DNA of 64,000 nucleotides from Massospora cicadina (Eukaryota > Entomophthoromycota > Entomophthoromycetes > Entomophthorales > Entomophthoraceae), in the NCBI GenBank assembly GCA_022478985.1, contig JAKSZP010000192.1, positions 1-64,000 on the forward strand. Reading direction: 5' to 3'. Both the position numbers and the translations under genes were made by a program. The notes below the pieces were generated by a model that was given only the letters and a program-made list of their open reading frames with translations, was not told the DNA's origin and made no database searches. Of the stretch, positions 10,275 to 22,599 are shown one piece after another. How positions within the stretch are numbered: the first letter of the stretch is position 1; each line of letters starts with the position of its first letter.

Positions 10275-12005
10275 ATGTCCTTGGCTCTGCCGCCTGCCAC
10301 CCCAGTGTGGGGTAGCAGTGCACCCCCACCTAGCGCTTTCCGCCCTGCAGGCAAGCGCGTTCAGACGGGTTCAAACAGCCCGCCCACTGCTTCCAACCGT
10401 TTTGTCCCCCCATGGGACTTAGCGCTCCACCTGGCGCGCGTCCACCCTTCTCGCCCCCATCCTCTCGCCCTCCCTCGCTCTGCTATCCGCTATTGCCTCA
10501 GAGTGGACTATGGGCATTTGTTCCCATATGCCGATAAGGCAATTATTGACCTAGCCACTACAGCCTTTGCGCCAGCTGGCTTTATAGACTTCCGCCCTTT
10601 TAAGGGCTACTTTGACGTTGGGTTCCAATCTGAGGAGGATGCTGAAGCGGCAGCACAAACTCCTCTAATTTATAAAAAAACCCCATTCCCACAACCCGTA
10701 CTCGCTCTCCCTTCAGACACCACGCTAGTGGTATCCTTTGCAAATCTCCCATCCCACCTTCCACCCCAGGTTTTGTATGACCAGTTGGTCGCGGGGCTCA
10801 TGGCTTATGGCACTCAGCCCAACCTCATCTTTGCCATTCCATCTGGTGCAGAACGCCTTGCTGCTCCTCGTGCAACAGCCACCATCATACCACACCACCC
10901 TACCATAGCCCAACAAATTCCACCCCGCGCTAGTGTGGCTGCAGCGCCAGATCATTTCTTTTGGGCTCAGGTCGATAATGGTAGGCAGATTTGTTCCCTC
11001 TGCTTTGGCATCGACCATGCAAAAAGAGTGTGCCCTAAGGCCAAATCCGCTGATGCAACTTCTGAGCCCCCCTCTGGAGGTTCAGTATGGGGCACTTTGC
11101 TGCCCCCTTCCACCCTCCAATCTCGTTCAGTGGGCCCACATGGAAAATCAGCCCCACCCAAAACCTCCATCCTCACTCTCCCACCTAAATCTAAGCCAGC
11201 CAATCAGAGCAATGCTTGGACCAACATTCACACCCAAGCAGCTGCCCATTCGCCCAATCCTACCCACTCAAATTTAGATGCCACTATTCCAGTGAACCAA
11301 AATCCATGGGATCTATTGGCTGAAACTGACGAATCAGGTAATATCCTCATTAGTAAGCATACAGGTCAACCTCTCTGCCATGGCGATTATGGTCGGGCAA
11401 AATTTTTTCCTTCCTGACTTCGATGAAACCCCTACCCCTCGCCATTTCGCTCCTCTACCCAATACAGCCCCCTTCCAAAGTGACCACCAGCTCGCCTTAG
11501 CTGCGGTGGCCTCTCCTCATTGCCCAAAACTACGCACCGCGGTAGCCCAGTCAGTGGCTCAGCTCCAGCATGGCCTGCCCACCATCTTCTTCCCCCCAAC
11601 TTCCCTGAATCTCCCTGCAGTGACATCTCAAAACTATTTGATGATGCTGAAATCGCTGTTATGAATGTCGCAACGCTTGCTTCATTCAACCCCTCAGCCA
11701 AAATCACCCGCCACAGTATCTCCCTTTTCACCCAACTTCCTGAAGCCCGCAAAGAAGCTGAAGTTCTCCTCGCAGCTTTTGTTGAAACACTTTCTCATCA
11801 TTATCTTGATGCAGAAGTGGAAAACTCCTACTACGCTGACCTCAGCCCCCACTATGCAGATGCCCCAACGCCCTGGCTCTCTGCTCTGATCTGGTACTGT
11901 AACCAACACCCCTTAATCGAGGTGGGTCTTTCTGAAAACCAACCCCGACCCCTCCTCACCCTCTGCCATGGTGGGTTAAGCAGTTTCTGCTTCCCACCTG
12001 GTTAG
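10275..12005 (+). pseudogene. LINE B ORF1 with CCHC knuckle, two frame changes
   Basis: The likely start is the ATG at 10275 (MSLALPPATP...), just after the leader. The frame is open to TGA 11415-11417, moves to the +1 frame (DFDETPTPRHF...) until about 11600, and returns to the original frame (SDISKLFDDAE...) to TAG 12003-12005. About 575 codons result. The N-terminal 50 residues are Pro/Ser-rich. Next comes the conserved core (AIRYCLRVDYGHLF, PFKGYFDVGF, SFANLPSHLPP), then the knuckle C-S-L-C-x4-H-x4-C at 10992-11033, then a Ser/Pro/Asn-rich linker and a helical acidic C-terminus. The C-terminal 200 residues have no counterpart that I can see in LINE A or C. The two shifts are probably simple indels. 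Confidence 0.8.
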
Positions 12006-12082
12006 TAGTTTGTTTTGCCGTTTTGAGTGTTGTGATTGGTACTGTCTGTCCCCTGGTCAGCATACCTCGAATAAATCTAAGA

Positions 12083-12099
12083 ATAACACCCATCAGGGA
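12083..12099 (+). repeat. 17-bp target-site duplication, right copy
   Basis: Identical to 10169-10185. It directly follows the AATAAATCTAAG end of LINE B, so there is no long poly-A tail between the element and the duplication. Confidence 0.9.
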
Positions 12100-15000
12100 T
12101 GATAAAAGTTTTTACAGAAAAAATTACTATTTTCAGTTGTAGAGTTAAGATAGCTTTGTCCAAAGGGACAGCAACTCAACTTCAACTGCAGTTTAAAAGA
12201 AGTACCATATTTCTCATCCAGCGGCTATCTTAAGATGATCCAAGGATACTAATTTCTCAGAAACCATCAGTCATGAGTTCCTCAAGTCCTCTTGGAGATT
12301 TGGTTCATGTGACACCTTTGGCGTAGATAAATCCTTAGGCTATGAAGCCATATGCCAGGAAATTCACAAAATGCTTCCCCTATGCATTAGGTATCACCTT
12401 CAATCTCACCATAAGAATTTTATACCTTAGCTTTTAAGAACCAATAAAGTAGCAGATGAAGTTTAAGCATGGACTATTGTTGTAACATACTTTAAGTTAT
12501 GATAGGTCAAGGAACCATACTAGGTAACTGACAGCATTCTAAAGATACACATGTGCTTTTGGAATGAAAAATATACTTGTGATAATGGAAAACATCCCTG
12601 CCATGAAGCTCCTCAATTATTGTAAAAATAGCTTACAGAGGGTGTCAATTTTCTCTAACACTGGTGAGTCCTTAACTTGTGGTTTCCTACCTAGTTATAG
12701 TTTACACCAAGTGCAAACATCCTCTGATATATTATCAATATGTGGTACTCCATTGGACTTATCTACAAGTTGAAATTAATAATCTTTTTTTAATCAACAA
12801 GTGATTCACACTGATTATATTGGAATTACAAGACAAAAAATTGATTAACAGATTAAGTATTTTCTCCTTCTTAGTGAACCACTGACTGATGAGAAGGAGA
12901 GCTTTCCCCATGGAATGCTTCACTTCTTTTATTATCAGCTTTTTGATATTAAGTTTATTCAAAAATGATAAAGATTTAATTATAAGTCTTTTATCATCTA
13001 CTATTTATAAATAAAAATCACTTTTCAGAATAAGATAGTGAATATCTATCTACTCTCAACACCAACCATGATTTGCACCTATCATTCCTTAATCCCATGA
13101 TTTATCCCTTATTTATCCCTGACTTTCTTAGTATTTATATAGTATATGTATTTTCCCAATAAAATACCTTACTATCTACCTTTATTTTTGTCAATTTAGT
13201 AAAGTTCTTTCTCTTGGGACATCTGAACCAATTTGCAGTTAATTAACTACTCAACAACTTTATCTAGGAAATTTTGGTCTCTTACTAGACAAGTTTTAAA
13301 AATCTTTCTATGGGACCTCTGAATCTCTAGAAAGTTAAGTCCTATACTTTGTCAACCTTGGATAGCTTCTGAGGCATCCTTCAGTCAATCTGTCTCTGCA
13401 AATCCAACATACTTCTACACCACTTTTCTTTCCCATTGGAAGCTGAACTTCCAGATACAGACGTGGATACAACTTACCTCTTTTTTCACTTTATGTAGAT
13501 CTTTCAATAGATTTAAGTGGGTTCATAGACCTTTTAACGTCCTTATTTTAACACACTTGGGGGTCAACAGTACTGGGTTAGTTATGGCTTTTAGTGACAC
13601 ATGAAGAACAATTTGCAGCTAAATGATGATCAGGATTTAATTTTTAAAGCTGTGATGAGTATGAATGACTCAATCACCCTGAAGCTCAACTACCTAAAGC
13701 TCTACAACACATCAAGTACTTGAGTCACAATCTTCTTATGTTTCCATTTGCCAGAAAAATTATCCTGAAAACTGGAAAATTCTTCAAAATTAATTTTAGA
13801 AAATTGTATATTACATACATACTTATTTTTGACAACGTCAATTTATTAAAAAGCTTTCAAGGTTTCAAGTCTTCCATAAAAAGAAATAATTTTATACCTG
13901 TGAATATAAACGTTTGTTTGAAGAAAAGAACACTGTGATGAGTTGAAATAAACTTAATAAAATTGAAAAGTCTCACTCTGAACTGTCTATTATAATTGTA
14001 AGTTAGACTTATAATTTTGAAACCTGTAAGCAGATAACACTTTATGCACTTACAAAGCAAATATTAATTCTAGAATCAATGCACAGAATGGCGATAACTA
14101 TTATAGTTTAGTAATGAAATTGAAATTTTGCTAAACAATGGAATTTTATCTTAGTCTTTTTAGAATATGTGAAGACCTGCTGTACCATCATAAGATTAAG
14201 TAAATTGAGTGCACATTATGGATAGCAATCTACTTAAATCAAAATTACAGGGTGTAATATACTTATTGTACATACCATCTTAGGAGTCAAACTTTCTATC
14301 TTAGACCTAATTTTTTGACACTTTACCCATTTGTGAAGGCAGCATTACGTCATCTTTATATGTTTATAAAGCTGCCATAGAAGGTGCAACTGACTTCTAA
14401 AAAGTGGAGAAAACTATTCAATGTTTGAGTTTCAAGGCCCAAAAACTAATGATGCCACTACTATACATAATAGAATATCTTCATTTATATAAATAAAGCT
14501 CCTAATTTTAGAATAAACATTAACATAGACTACTAATTATTATGTAAGCTTTCATGCGCTAGTATTTAAAAACACTGCTGAATTTTCTTAAACGTTTCTA
14601 TATGTAAGTCCATATCTCTGATGACATCAAAAATGCTCGTTCTTGATGCAGTGGCCGCTGTCTTGGCTGGACAAAACCACATTTCCAACTTTAATCTCAC
14701 ATAACATCATGAGCATAGCTTTGATCTGCTCTCAACCTCAAATAAACCTGATAGAAGCAACTAACTTGATCCAGACAACTTTCCACTTATTTTCCCACAA
14801 AACCAAAGAAATTAATGTTGAAGAAGCATAGCAAAATTAGTGGTGCCCAAGAGTGGAAATTCTAAGAATATAAATCACAATATCAAATGATCAGAAGAAA
14901 AGTAAAGATCTCAAAAATAGGTAAGGCCAGTCACCATAGGAATAGATACTCTTATTACTAAAGATCTCAAAAGTACCTGAGAATTATACTACTCCATTAG

Positions 15001-18000
15001 ACCATCCGACCATCCTCATAAGTTATACCAACAAAAGTATGAAATAGAGTCAAAAGACAACAGTTACTATTTTTAGGCACATTTAATGAAAAAGGTCTAA
15101 GTTGTAAAAGCAGAAAATTTTGATAAAGCCTAAGTACTAAAGAGACGTGCCAAAAGTTAAGTTCTAGGACAAAGATGGTTATATATTTAAAATGTGAAAC
15201 CAATAAACATATTGTATTTTTATACAACTATATCACATGTCCACAGCCTGGCTATGTTAAAGAGAGGCATACAATGATTGTGTTAAAGATTAATGCGACA
15301 TTAATTCAATTAAACTCTTATATAAATCCACCTTCAGAGGATCATCACAATAAATGAAGCTATAGTACTGAAGGTGAAATTAATAATCATACCTTATAAC
15401 AATTAATTAATTTCATAGCATCTAGTAAATTGAAGACTATAAATTGGCACTAGATTATGATTGAAACACAGTATACAGAATAATTGGTAAATAAAATACC
15501 AGAGTCATAAGCAAATACTTACCTTTGCCCATATTATCAGCATGTTATTTTTTCTAATATTGTAATTGCATCAAACAACGTCCATTAAGATTTTCTCATC
15601 AGCTTATAACCTATTATATAGTTTTGAGTGGTTATCAGTTTATGATTTTCTCTATAAATAATCATGAAGTTCCTTTATTATTAAGTAGAGGTGAAACAAC
15701 TTCTCGTTTATACAAGAAAGCTGCTAATGATTTATAAATTTATACTTAAAGAGCACAAACACATAAGATTACTTTACAAGAACCTCATGATGTTTACTCA
15801 TAAACAATTATGTTGGATAAGAAAAAGTAAAGTACTTAACTTATAGGTCTCTATAATAGTGCTAGACGACAATATCAGAGATATTAGTATTAAGAAGTAG
15901 CTCTAAAATGATTGGCCTAATGTATCATAAAACTGAAATCCATTGGAGAAGACACTGAAAATATTATTAGCCGTTAAAAAAAATGGCCTACCATTGCTAT
16001 CAGTTAATGTTTATAAAGTATCACTATAGAGTCAATATGACAACACTTCATGAAATGAAAAAAAGAATCCTATTATGAAGGACCATATGGTCTCATCCAC
16101 ACTTTCAAAAATGTTTATCACATAAAGACATTACCACAAAAGTCACCATCAGCAAAGTAATAGATCTTTAAACCAGAACTCTGATACTGATATACCTAAA
16201 GGGTGAAGGCATATATATTCCTGATCTTTATATAGAATTAAAAGAATATATCTCCCATAATGTTCCTAGCTCATGTTTCTTTAATGAAAAATACTTAAAG
16301 ATTTAAAAATCCCCCAAATCTACCTAACAAACTAACATATGTTTTGAGCTTACTTAATGAGTCTGTCTAGAGTCTGGTAGGTTCTTTAAATGAAGGTATG
16401 TACCAAAAGATGATTGGCTTAGATCAATATCATTTAGCTCTGATATAGGAAGTAATATTCTTTTTATGTGCAAAAAGGTCAGTGTATCAGTTTGTATTAA
16501 AACAATCATTTTTAACTCTTAAATATCCCCCACCATATAGAGGATTGTCACAAATTGTCATGCAACCTTCTTCCAAATTTCTGTAATCTAAATTCCTCAT
16601 ATATTGAATCTCAGTCAATCAGTGAAAAAGTGATACAGAAAAGATAAATATCATCTGACCCTCACTTTCATAGTAAAATTATCTTTATACATAAGGAATG
16701 TGATGATATACTTTGCATCCCTAAGTTTTGAATCAACTCTTTACAAGTGGTCTTGCATGTCTTGTAAATATGAAAACTACAAAACTTACAGAGATTATCT
16801 ACTTTCTGTTTTTAATGTCAGATTAAAGTTTTCTATTATTTATAAAAATAAATTTTTATGGTTCAGAGATCAAGGATAACAATCAAATCACCCTACCCTT
16901 GCTAAGTTTTTTTCACTTTTTTTGCTTCCATTACAAGTGAAAGCCCTACTTGTCTGGTCAAATATGGTTATCTATTGTTCTTCAACTTAAAGGTATTTAC
17001 TGGGTATATCACTAAAGTAACTACCATCATGTTGGTTTTTGGTGATTAGCACTGGCAAGCTATCACCAATCAAAAGTCTCATAAATACATTAGACATAAA
17101 AAATGTCATATCCTATCAGGGCATATATATTAGCTTGCTTATGACTACTCTTTGGTCTTTAATAAGGTAAGTTTTACCCTGCAAAAATTTCATGAGGCTC
17201 AAATTACCCATTTATATATATGGACACAATACTTTGTACTTCAGTCTCCCTGAAAACGGGATACTTGGTCAAGGAGTTTTCTAAAACTATAGGTTTAAAC
17301 TCATGTAGCTGGTATATATGAGTAATCTAGTGAGCTTTTAAGCCTTCTAATGATCTAATTTTAAGACTAAAATCAATCACATATGCATTACTCAGTATGG
17401 CCCAACTCTAGTTGTCCTATTTTATTCTTTACTGACACTTTCTTTTTTTTGCATGTGTAAAGATCCAATTTTGTGGTTAATTTCTCATTATAACATTATT
17501 TTTACTCCACTAAATTCTTCATTATGATAATAAATTGTTTTACTTTCTACCTTAGTGGTTAGTTATCTTCTCTGTCTTTTAAGTTTCATTATTAGCACCT
17601 AGACACGCCAAATTTATTAAACCTAGCATTTTTTGTATCTTATATGTGGTAAAATTATGTTAGATTTGTGAAGTTATGACATAACTATTTTATACTTTAT
17701 GTTCTAGTTTAATTTATATAGTTAATTTTTTTCTGATAACTTAACACATATCAGTGAAAGTACTGTTCTGATACCTAGTTGATTCATCCTAATTCACCAC
17801 ATTAAAAAAAGGATGGTATTCTGAGGATAACTAAATTGGTTATTAATTTCTCAGTGTCTGTAACCATTATCAAAAAAATAACTTGGATTGTGGTTAATGT
17901 AATTTATTCAAAAACTCATGTTGAACGTTTAATTTTCTTTAAGATATGGGATGTCATTTTAGCTGTACTTTATGATTACCAAAGAAAGTTAAAATATTTT

Positions 18001-18562
18001 AACACTATCAACCACCACCATGATGCCATCACTCCTCTGTTAAATTTTCCAGAACAGTAAAAAATTAAAATTAACAATATTCAAAGGAATAATGAGGTTT
18101 TCAATAGGAATAATCTTCCTGACATAACTTTGGGAATATTTTAGTCTAAAACAAGCTAAATATTTTTAGTAAATACCTCTACACCATATCTTAAAAGCCA
18201 TAACAATTTGGTTTTTAATCTACAATAATTGATTCATAGCTGCATCTGGATAAGTTAATAGAAATGTGATTAATGTAGGCTTGTATCCTATGTCAAGATC
18301 TATATTTAGAACCAATAAATTCCCTTAAGTGTGGATCACCCCTACTTTTATTAAATAGCCTTGTGTATCTTGCTCTTTAAGGCTAACAATCATTAAGGTA
18401 AAATGTTTATTATCACATTCATTAAAATCTGTTCTGACTCACTATACCATGAGACCTATCATTTGTGATAAAAATTGTTTTGAGGCAACATGGACATCAT
18501 TTAGTTTATAAAATTTCACCTTATAATTTGAGACTAGCATTTTGTCTTAGTCATTTAAGGGG
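12100..18562. other. 6.5 kb AT-rich DNA, nothing recognised
   Basis: No frame longer than about 75 codons looks like a protein, and no RT, integrase, protease, LTR or RNA motif stands out on either strand. CpG is rare. Short tracts such as 13440-13900 and 16900-17400 read like a heavily mutated retroelement (alternating short open pieces), but I cannot name a domain. It includes the continuation of the pre-insertion site of LINE B. Confidence 0.5.
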
Positions 18563-19470
18563 TGGGATAGGCTTCCATTTTTAGCTTGATAATGCTGTGA
18601 TTAAGAAGTGTAACAGTTGATACTTAGAGCATTCTAAGACTAATGCCTAAATTATCATTTGCCTTTGAGGGTGCAACTCACACTTAGGTCACATCAACTA
18701 AGGTATCTGTCCTAAGGTAAGTTTAGTAAAAGGGACTTATTGAAGTCAAATACCAAAAAAAGGTATAGAACTAACAATGAAACTTTATTTTAGTATAGAA
18801 TAGGGGTTTTTACGTTACATATAACTATATAAAATTTAATCAAGGTGGGTCAACCTTGGGACAAACATAATACACTGAGATTTTTCTAGACAGTACAGGT
18901 TTAACCTTGTGTTGAACAAAACCTGAACTAGAGTGGAAGCAGGGTATACCCTACCAGGCTAATCACCCTCATATAACAATTTAAACTCCATAAGAAAAAG
19001 GATTAATAAAATAATGTAGGAGAATTCATTTTTGGAGGCTTTTGGCCAGGCGATGCATCCAGATTGAATAATGCCTTTGTAGCATATTTTGATAGGGAGA
19101 ATAAGTATGTTGTATGTACCAAATAAGATGAGACTTAGTATCATTTAAGATAATCATTAAGAAGCAGTTTGATCTTACCCTTTTGTAGAAAGTCTTAATT
19201 TGCTGCCTCATGTTCCACCTAGTGTAATGATTGCCTGACATTACAATGATCCTTCATTATGATTAGGCAGGACTTCATCTAAGGTATTTTAGCTCAAATC
19301 ATTCTAATAAAAATTCGTGATATTGAGCTTAGCCTTACTGACTATCAGTTTTATCATAACATATATTGATGTGGGTTCTTTAGCCCCGTTTTGGATCTAG
19401 GCATCAATTTTCTTTTGGAAGTCAATGCTTAATTTCCCTATCATGTCTAATATCCTTATATTTAAAATTA
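18563..19470 (-). repeat. Gypsy G1 3' LTR
   Basis: It starts TGGGATAGG (counterpart of TGTTAGG at the right LTR) and aligns in order with 25454-26663 and 33139-33440: the CATTCTAAGAC block, the TTTATTTTAGTATA block, GGCCAGGCGATGC, TAGTGTAATG and GCCTTAC(T/C) blocks. Length is about 0.9 kb. The outer edge on the left is inferred from where similarity stops. Confidence 0.7.
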
Positions 19471-19889
19471 TCCCTACAAAAATATTTGCAGGTGGTAGTG
19501 AAATAACAATTGTATATGCACATGGTTTGTATCTACTCCAATTTCTAAACTTGATCAAGTATTCATTTCTGCATCTGTAGGTTATGGCATATTCCCACTC
19601 AGATGGAATCTAATTTTTCTCCTTAGGAACTATACAACTATGATAGTACAATATTAAACCTGAAATCTCATAAACAGCTAGAGGTTGGCGGGATGCATTT
19701 TCTGCCTTGCCTTCTCTTGTAACCATTACAGCTAGATTTGTCATTGCTTCTGTTTAAGTTGTATAATATTCTGTTATAATATTCTTAGTGCTTTTCAGGC
19801 TCTTCAGTATTATTGCTGGTAACTTCACAAGCTGATAGTGCCTGGATGTCAGGTTCTTTTCTATATAAGGCCTATAAGAGTGACATAAT

Positions 19890-20430
19890 GATGACTTTAT
19901 GGAAACATATCAAATAAGCCATCAACGCACTTGAGAGAGATATTGAACCCAAATGTAATGGATTAGAAGTGGCTATATTGCATAATATTAAAACTAATGT
20001 TCCATTCACTATTTCTAAATTCCCATTAGTTGATGGGTTATAGGGCGCTGAAAATAGTTATTGTGTTCCCATGATTGTAGCTAATATTCTCAAAAACCTT
20101 GAAAGTAAAATTCTTCCCATTATTGCATAGCATTACCTGCGGGCAATCTTGTCTATTAAATATATTTTTGTATAAAAAGTTAGCAGTAGTCTTGGCGGTC
20201 TGCACAGGAATGGTGATTTCTTCGACCCCACTTTATGAAATGATTGATCCCTACAAGGATGATCAATAAACTCCTGTGAATTCAGGTAGTGGACCTATGA
20301 TGTATAAACTAATGGTATGAAATGTCTGCCGGAGGGTTGTTGGCTGATACTTGTACTTGGCCTTATGTGGCATTTGTTTTTTACAAGTTATTCAGAAGTC
20401 AAAATTCCAATAAAGAGTCCAGTATTTCTT
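19890..20430 (-). pseudogene. Gypsy G1 integrase core, decayed
   Basis: The minus strand gives integrase-like fragments in alternating frames: QTAKTTANFLYKNIFN, CPQVMLCNNGKNFT (the counterpart of the second catalytic Asp region, with D replaced by N or C) and SAPYNPSTNG followed by a V-N-G-T-L run, matching the Y-x-P-x-T-N-G-x2-E-x-V-N motif with the catalytic Glu. It follows RT and RNase H in the order typical of Ty3 elements. Several stops and frame changes. Confidence 0.65.
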
Positions 20431-20559
20431 CCCACTAGTAGTGATCCTTGACCCATTCATAGGTTTTTCTGGCTCCTACATATCATAAGGTATTGTGGGA
20501 TTCCATTATCACTTATGCCCGTTCCAAAGGTCTCAAGTAAGGTAGCCATTCAGTTCTGA

Positions 20560-20980
20560 CTTTCTTGTATATTAATCTGTCAGGAACTTTTGTATTTTGA
20601 GTGTTTTCATTTAAACATCTTCTAAAATTGTTCATCTTTGTCCTCCCAAGTGTTTGGCTTCATGAGTAGGTCGTGTAACTGTTCATCTTTTCTATTATCT
20701 AAATGTAATAGGGGCAATCTGATCAGTCCATCTAGGTTCATATGCTTTGTTCCAGATCAATGAATGATGTTCATGTCATAGTTATAAAGTTTGAGAGCCA
20801 AATTGTTAATATTCCGGTTGGATCTTTCATGTTTTTCAGCACTTCAAAGCAGCGTGGTATATAACAACTGTAAAGTTCATATGATATAAGAAGGGCAAGA
20901 ATATTCCACTGCAAGAGAGCAACTAAGCACTCTTACTCTATGCTGCTGTAATTTTTCTCATCTTTAAAAGTGTTTTGCTG
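20560..20980 (-). pseudogene. Gypsy G1 RNase H remnant
   Basis: Minus-strand fragments read Y-H-A-A-L-K-C, KDPTG, a NYDMNIIH stretch and GTKHMNLDGL. They correspond to the DHAALKWL, PTGRLARW, Y-x3-I-x-H-R-x-G-x2-H-x-N-A-D-A-L signature of Ty3 RNase H. The final Asp codon context is altered. Position between RT and integrase is as expected. Confidence 0.6.
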
Positions 20981-21059
20981 TAATAGGACACTGAATGGTC
21001 AAAGCTTTCCTCATTCAGTTGTGAGATTATGGTCCCACGGCTAAGTTGCAGGCATCTGT

Positions 21060-21870
21060 AAACAAGACGAATTGCTTCCCCTAATCCAGATGTCTTAAAA
21101 TTGGTTTTCGCTTCAACTATTTATGGCCTTGAATGCAGTTGTTTGCTCTACTTTCCATACAAAAAGGAAGTCTTTGATAAGCAACTAGACAAGCAGTTCA
21201 GTGAGTTGAGTGAATTTAGGGTTAAATAAATGGTAATATCTCATTATTCCTAAGAATACCTGTGTATTTAAACGCCTCTTTGGCGCAGGCATCTTGGAGA
21301 TAGCTTCATCCTTATCATACAAAGTCTAATTTCCTTCCTGAGATATGAAATATTCTAAAGATTCCAATCCCTGTTAAAAGAAGGTACACTTTTCAGGTTT
21401 AAGTTTTATTTGGCTCATGCATAATTTTTAGAAAACTGGCTTAAGGTGGTCCAGATAATAGTAAAGAATTGAAAACATTTTTATGCCATCTAGGTATATG
21501 ATCACATAGTTTAATTTAAGATCTTTCATAATGTAATCCATCACCCATAAAAACAAAACAAAGATATTTTATAATTCCTGAGGGAGCCATATATGTTGAA
21601 AAGCTCTTTCTGTGAATATCATCGCGCAATTTTCTTAGTCATCTGGCGACAGATCCATCTACCAATAGCCACTGTTGAGGTCTATTGAGCATAAGTAAAA
21701 TCAACATGGATAGTTGGGCCAGAGCATTGTCAATTTGTGTAATTGGATAACTGTCCTTCTTGATGAGGCTGTTTAGCTTCCTGTAATCCATCACTATTCT
21801 GTGACCAACAATATTTCTTTTTATAAGTAACAGCGGAGATGACCATGGACTCTGGGAGGACACAATAAGT
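21060..21870 (-). pseudogene. Gypsy G1 reverse transcriptase, catalytic motif changed
   Basis: The RT begins with SPWSSPLLLIKRN and DYRKLNSLIKKDSYPI (21863-21720) and continues with GYWQMDLSPDD, a degenerate MPFGL region and YLDG at 21495-21484, where functional enzymes have Y-x-D-D. The thumb and connection (KLKPEKCTFF, FLGIMRYYH) follow. In-frame stops and frame changes are present. The Asp to Gly change alone would inactivate it. Confidence 0.8.
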
Positions 21871-21942
21871 TAGAAACCAATATTTACTTAATCTTTATCT
21901 TCGTGTATTGCTCCTCTATCTTTAACTTCTTATTTGCTTTAA

Positions 21943-22520
21943 TCATACGAGGTTTGATTTTAATACGTTGATACTATATATCCAGTCTTTCATGTGACCA
22001 TAGTTGACATATGACGCGGATAAACCATCTTGATAGTCATCAAGTAGTTGATGCACTTTCTTGAGTTCTACCTGATTTAAATTATTGGATTTTTTGAACT
22101 TGAGGGATAGCGTAAAGTAAATTTTCAGCAGGTAGTCCAAAATCAAGGTGAGTGTCAATAAAATACCCTGTCAATTTCATCAAAGGTGGTAATTTACCCC
22201 CTTCTAATCTCATTATGTTTCTCAACTAAAATATCTTAGTTTGTTATATTTCCAATTAGTAGCTTAATAGGCCGCTGATAAGCTGGATCAAGTATTCCTA
22301 GTAAAACTCTTGGCTCCAATTTAATGACTCCATTGACACTAGTGATATATAGCAAGTAGTTTGGGGTATACTTAGGGTTATGTTGGTAGAAGCCACTATG
22401 TTCTCCTGATTTGAAATTTACCTCCTTAGTAGCACAAAATAATATGCCTTCTGATGCGTCTACTGAGTTTTGGGCTTTTTTTGTATCTCTTCCATAAGTA
22501 GAATAGTTTGAATGCAACGT
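21943..22520 (-). pseudogene. Gypsy G1 protease to RT linker region
   Basis: Two minus-strand open pieces (22517-22236, about 93 codons, and 22158-21943) lie just upstream of the RT. The second contains VHQLLDDYQDGLSASY, comparable to the acidic stretch that normally precedes Ty3 RT (L-x-E-Y-x-D-x-F/L). The first, with GFYQHNPKYTPNYLLY and KLEPRVLLG, is not assigned with certainty; no D-S/T-G-A protease triad is readable. Confidence 0.4.
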
Positions 22521-22599
22521 GGAAACAGGTACTCAACCAGAAAAGAGTAATCCTTCTTTATGGATTCTTTATTATTCATTATGAGGGGAACTTCATAGT

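Larger units (their letters stand above)
10186..12082 (+). mobile_element. LINE B, young ORF1-only non-LTR element
   Basis: A 1.9-kb GC-rich block sits in AT-rich DNA between perfect 17-bp duplications. It contains an 89-nt leader, an ORF1 homologous to LINE A and C ORF1, and an 80-nt 3' tail ending in AATAAATCTAAG. No endonuclease or RT sequence is present. It therefore represents either a non-autonomous LINE derivative copied in trans or an internally deleted copy that was then inserted. CpG dinucleotides are abundant, unlike in LINE A, which together with the unbroken duplication argues for a recent insertion. Confidence 0.85.

Noticed and set aside
11398..11417. A GCAAAATTTTTTCC run where LINE B ORF1 changes frame, as a programmed frameshift.
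   Set aside because: The codon phasing does not give a canonical -1 slippery heptamer, and a second compensating shift follows, so two indels are simpler.
12100..18562. Short open frames of 60-75 codons as host genes.
   Set aside because: Composition follows AT content, no motif or splice structure is evident, and similar lengths arise by chance in such DNA.
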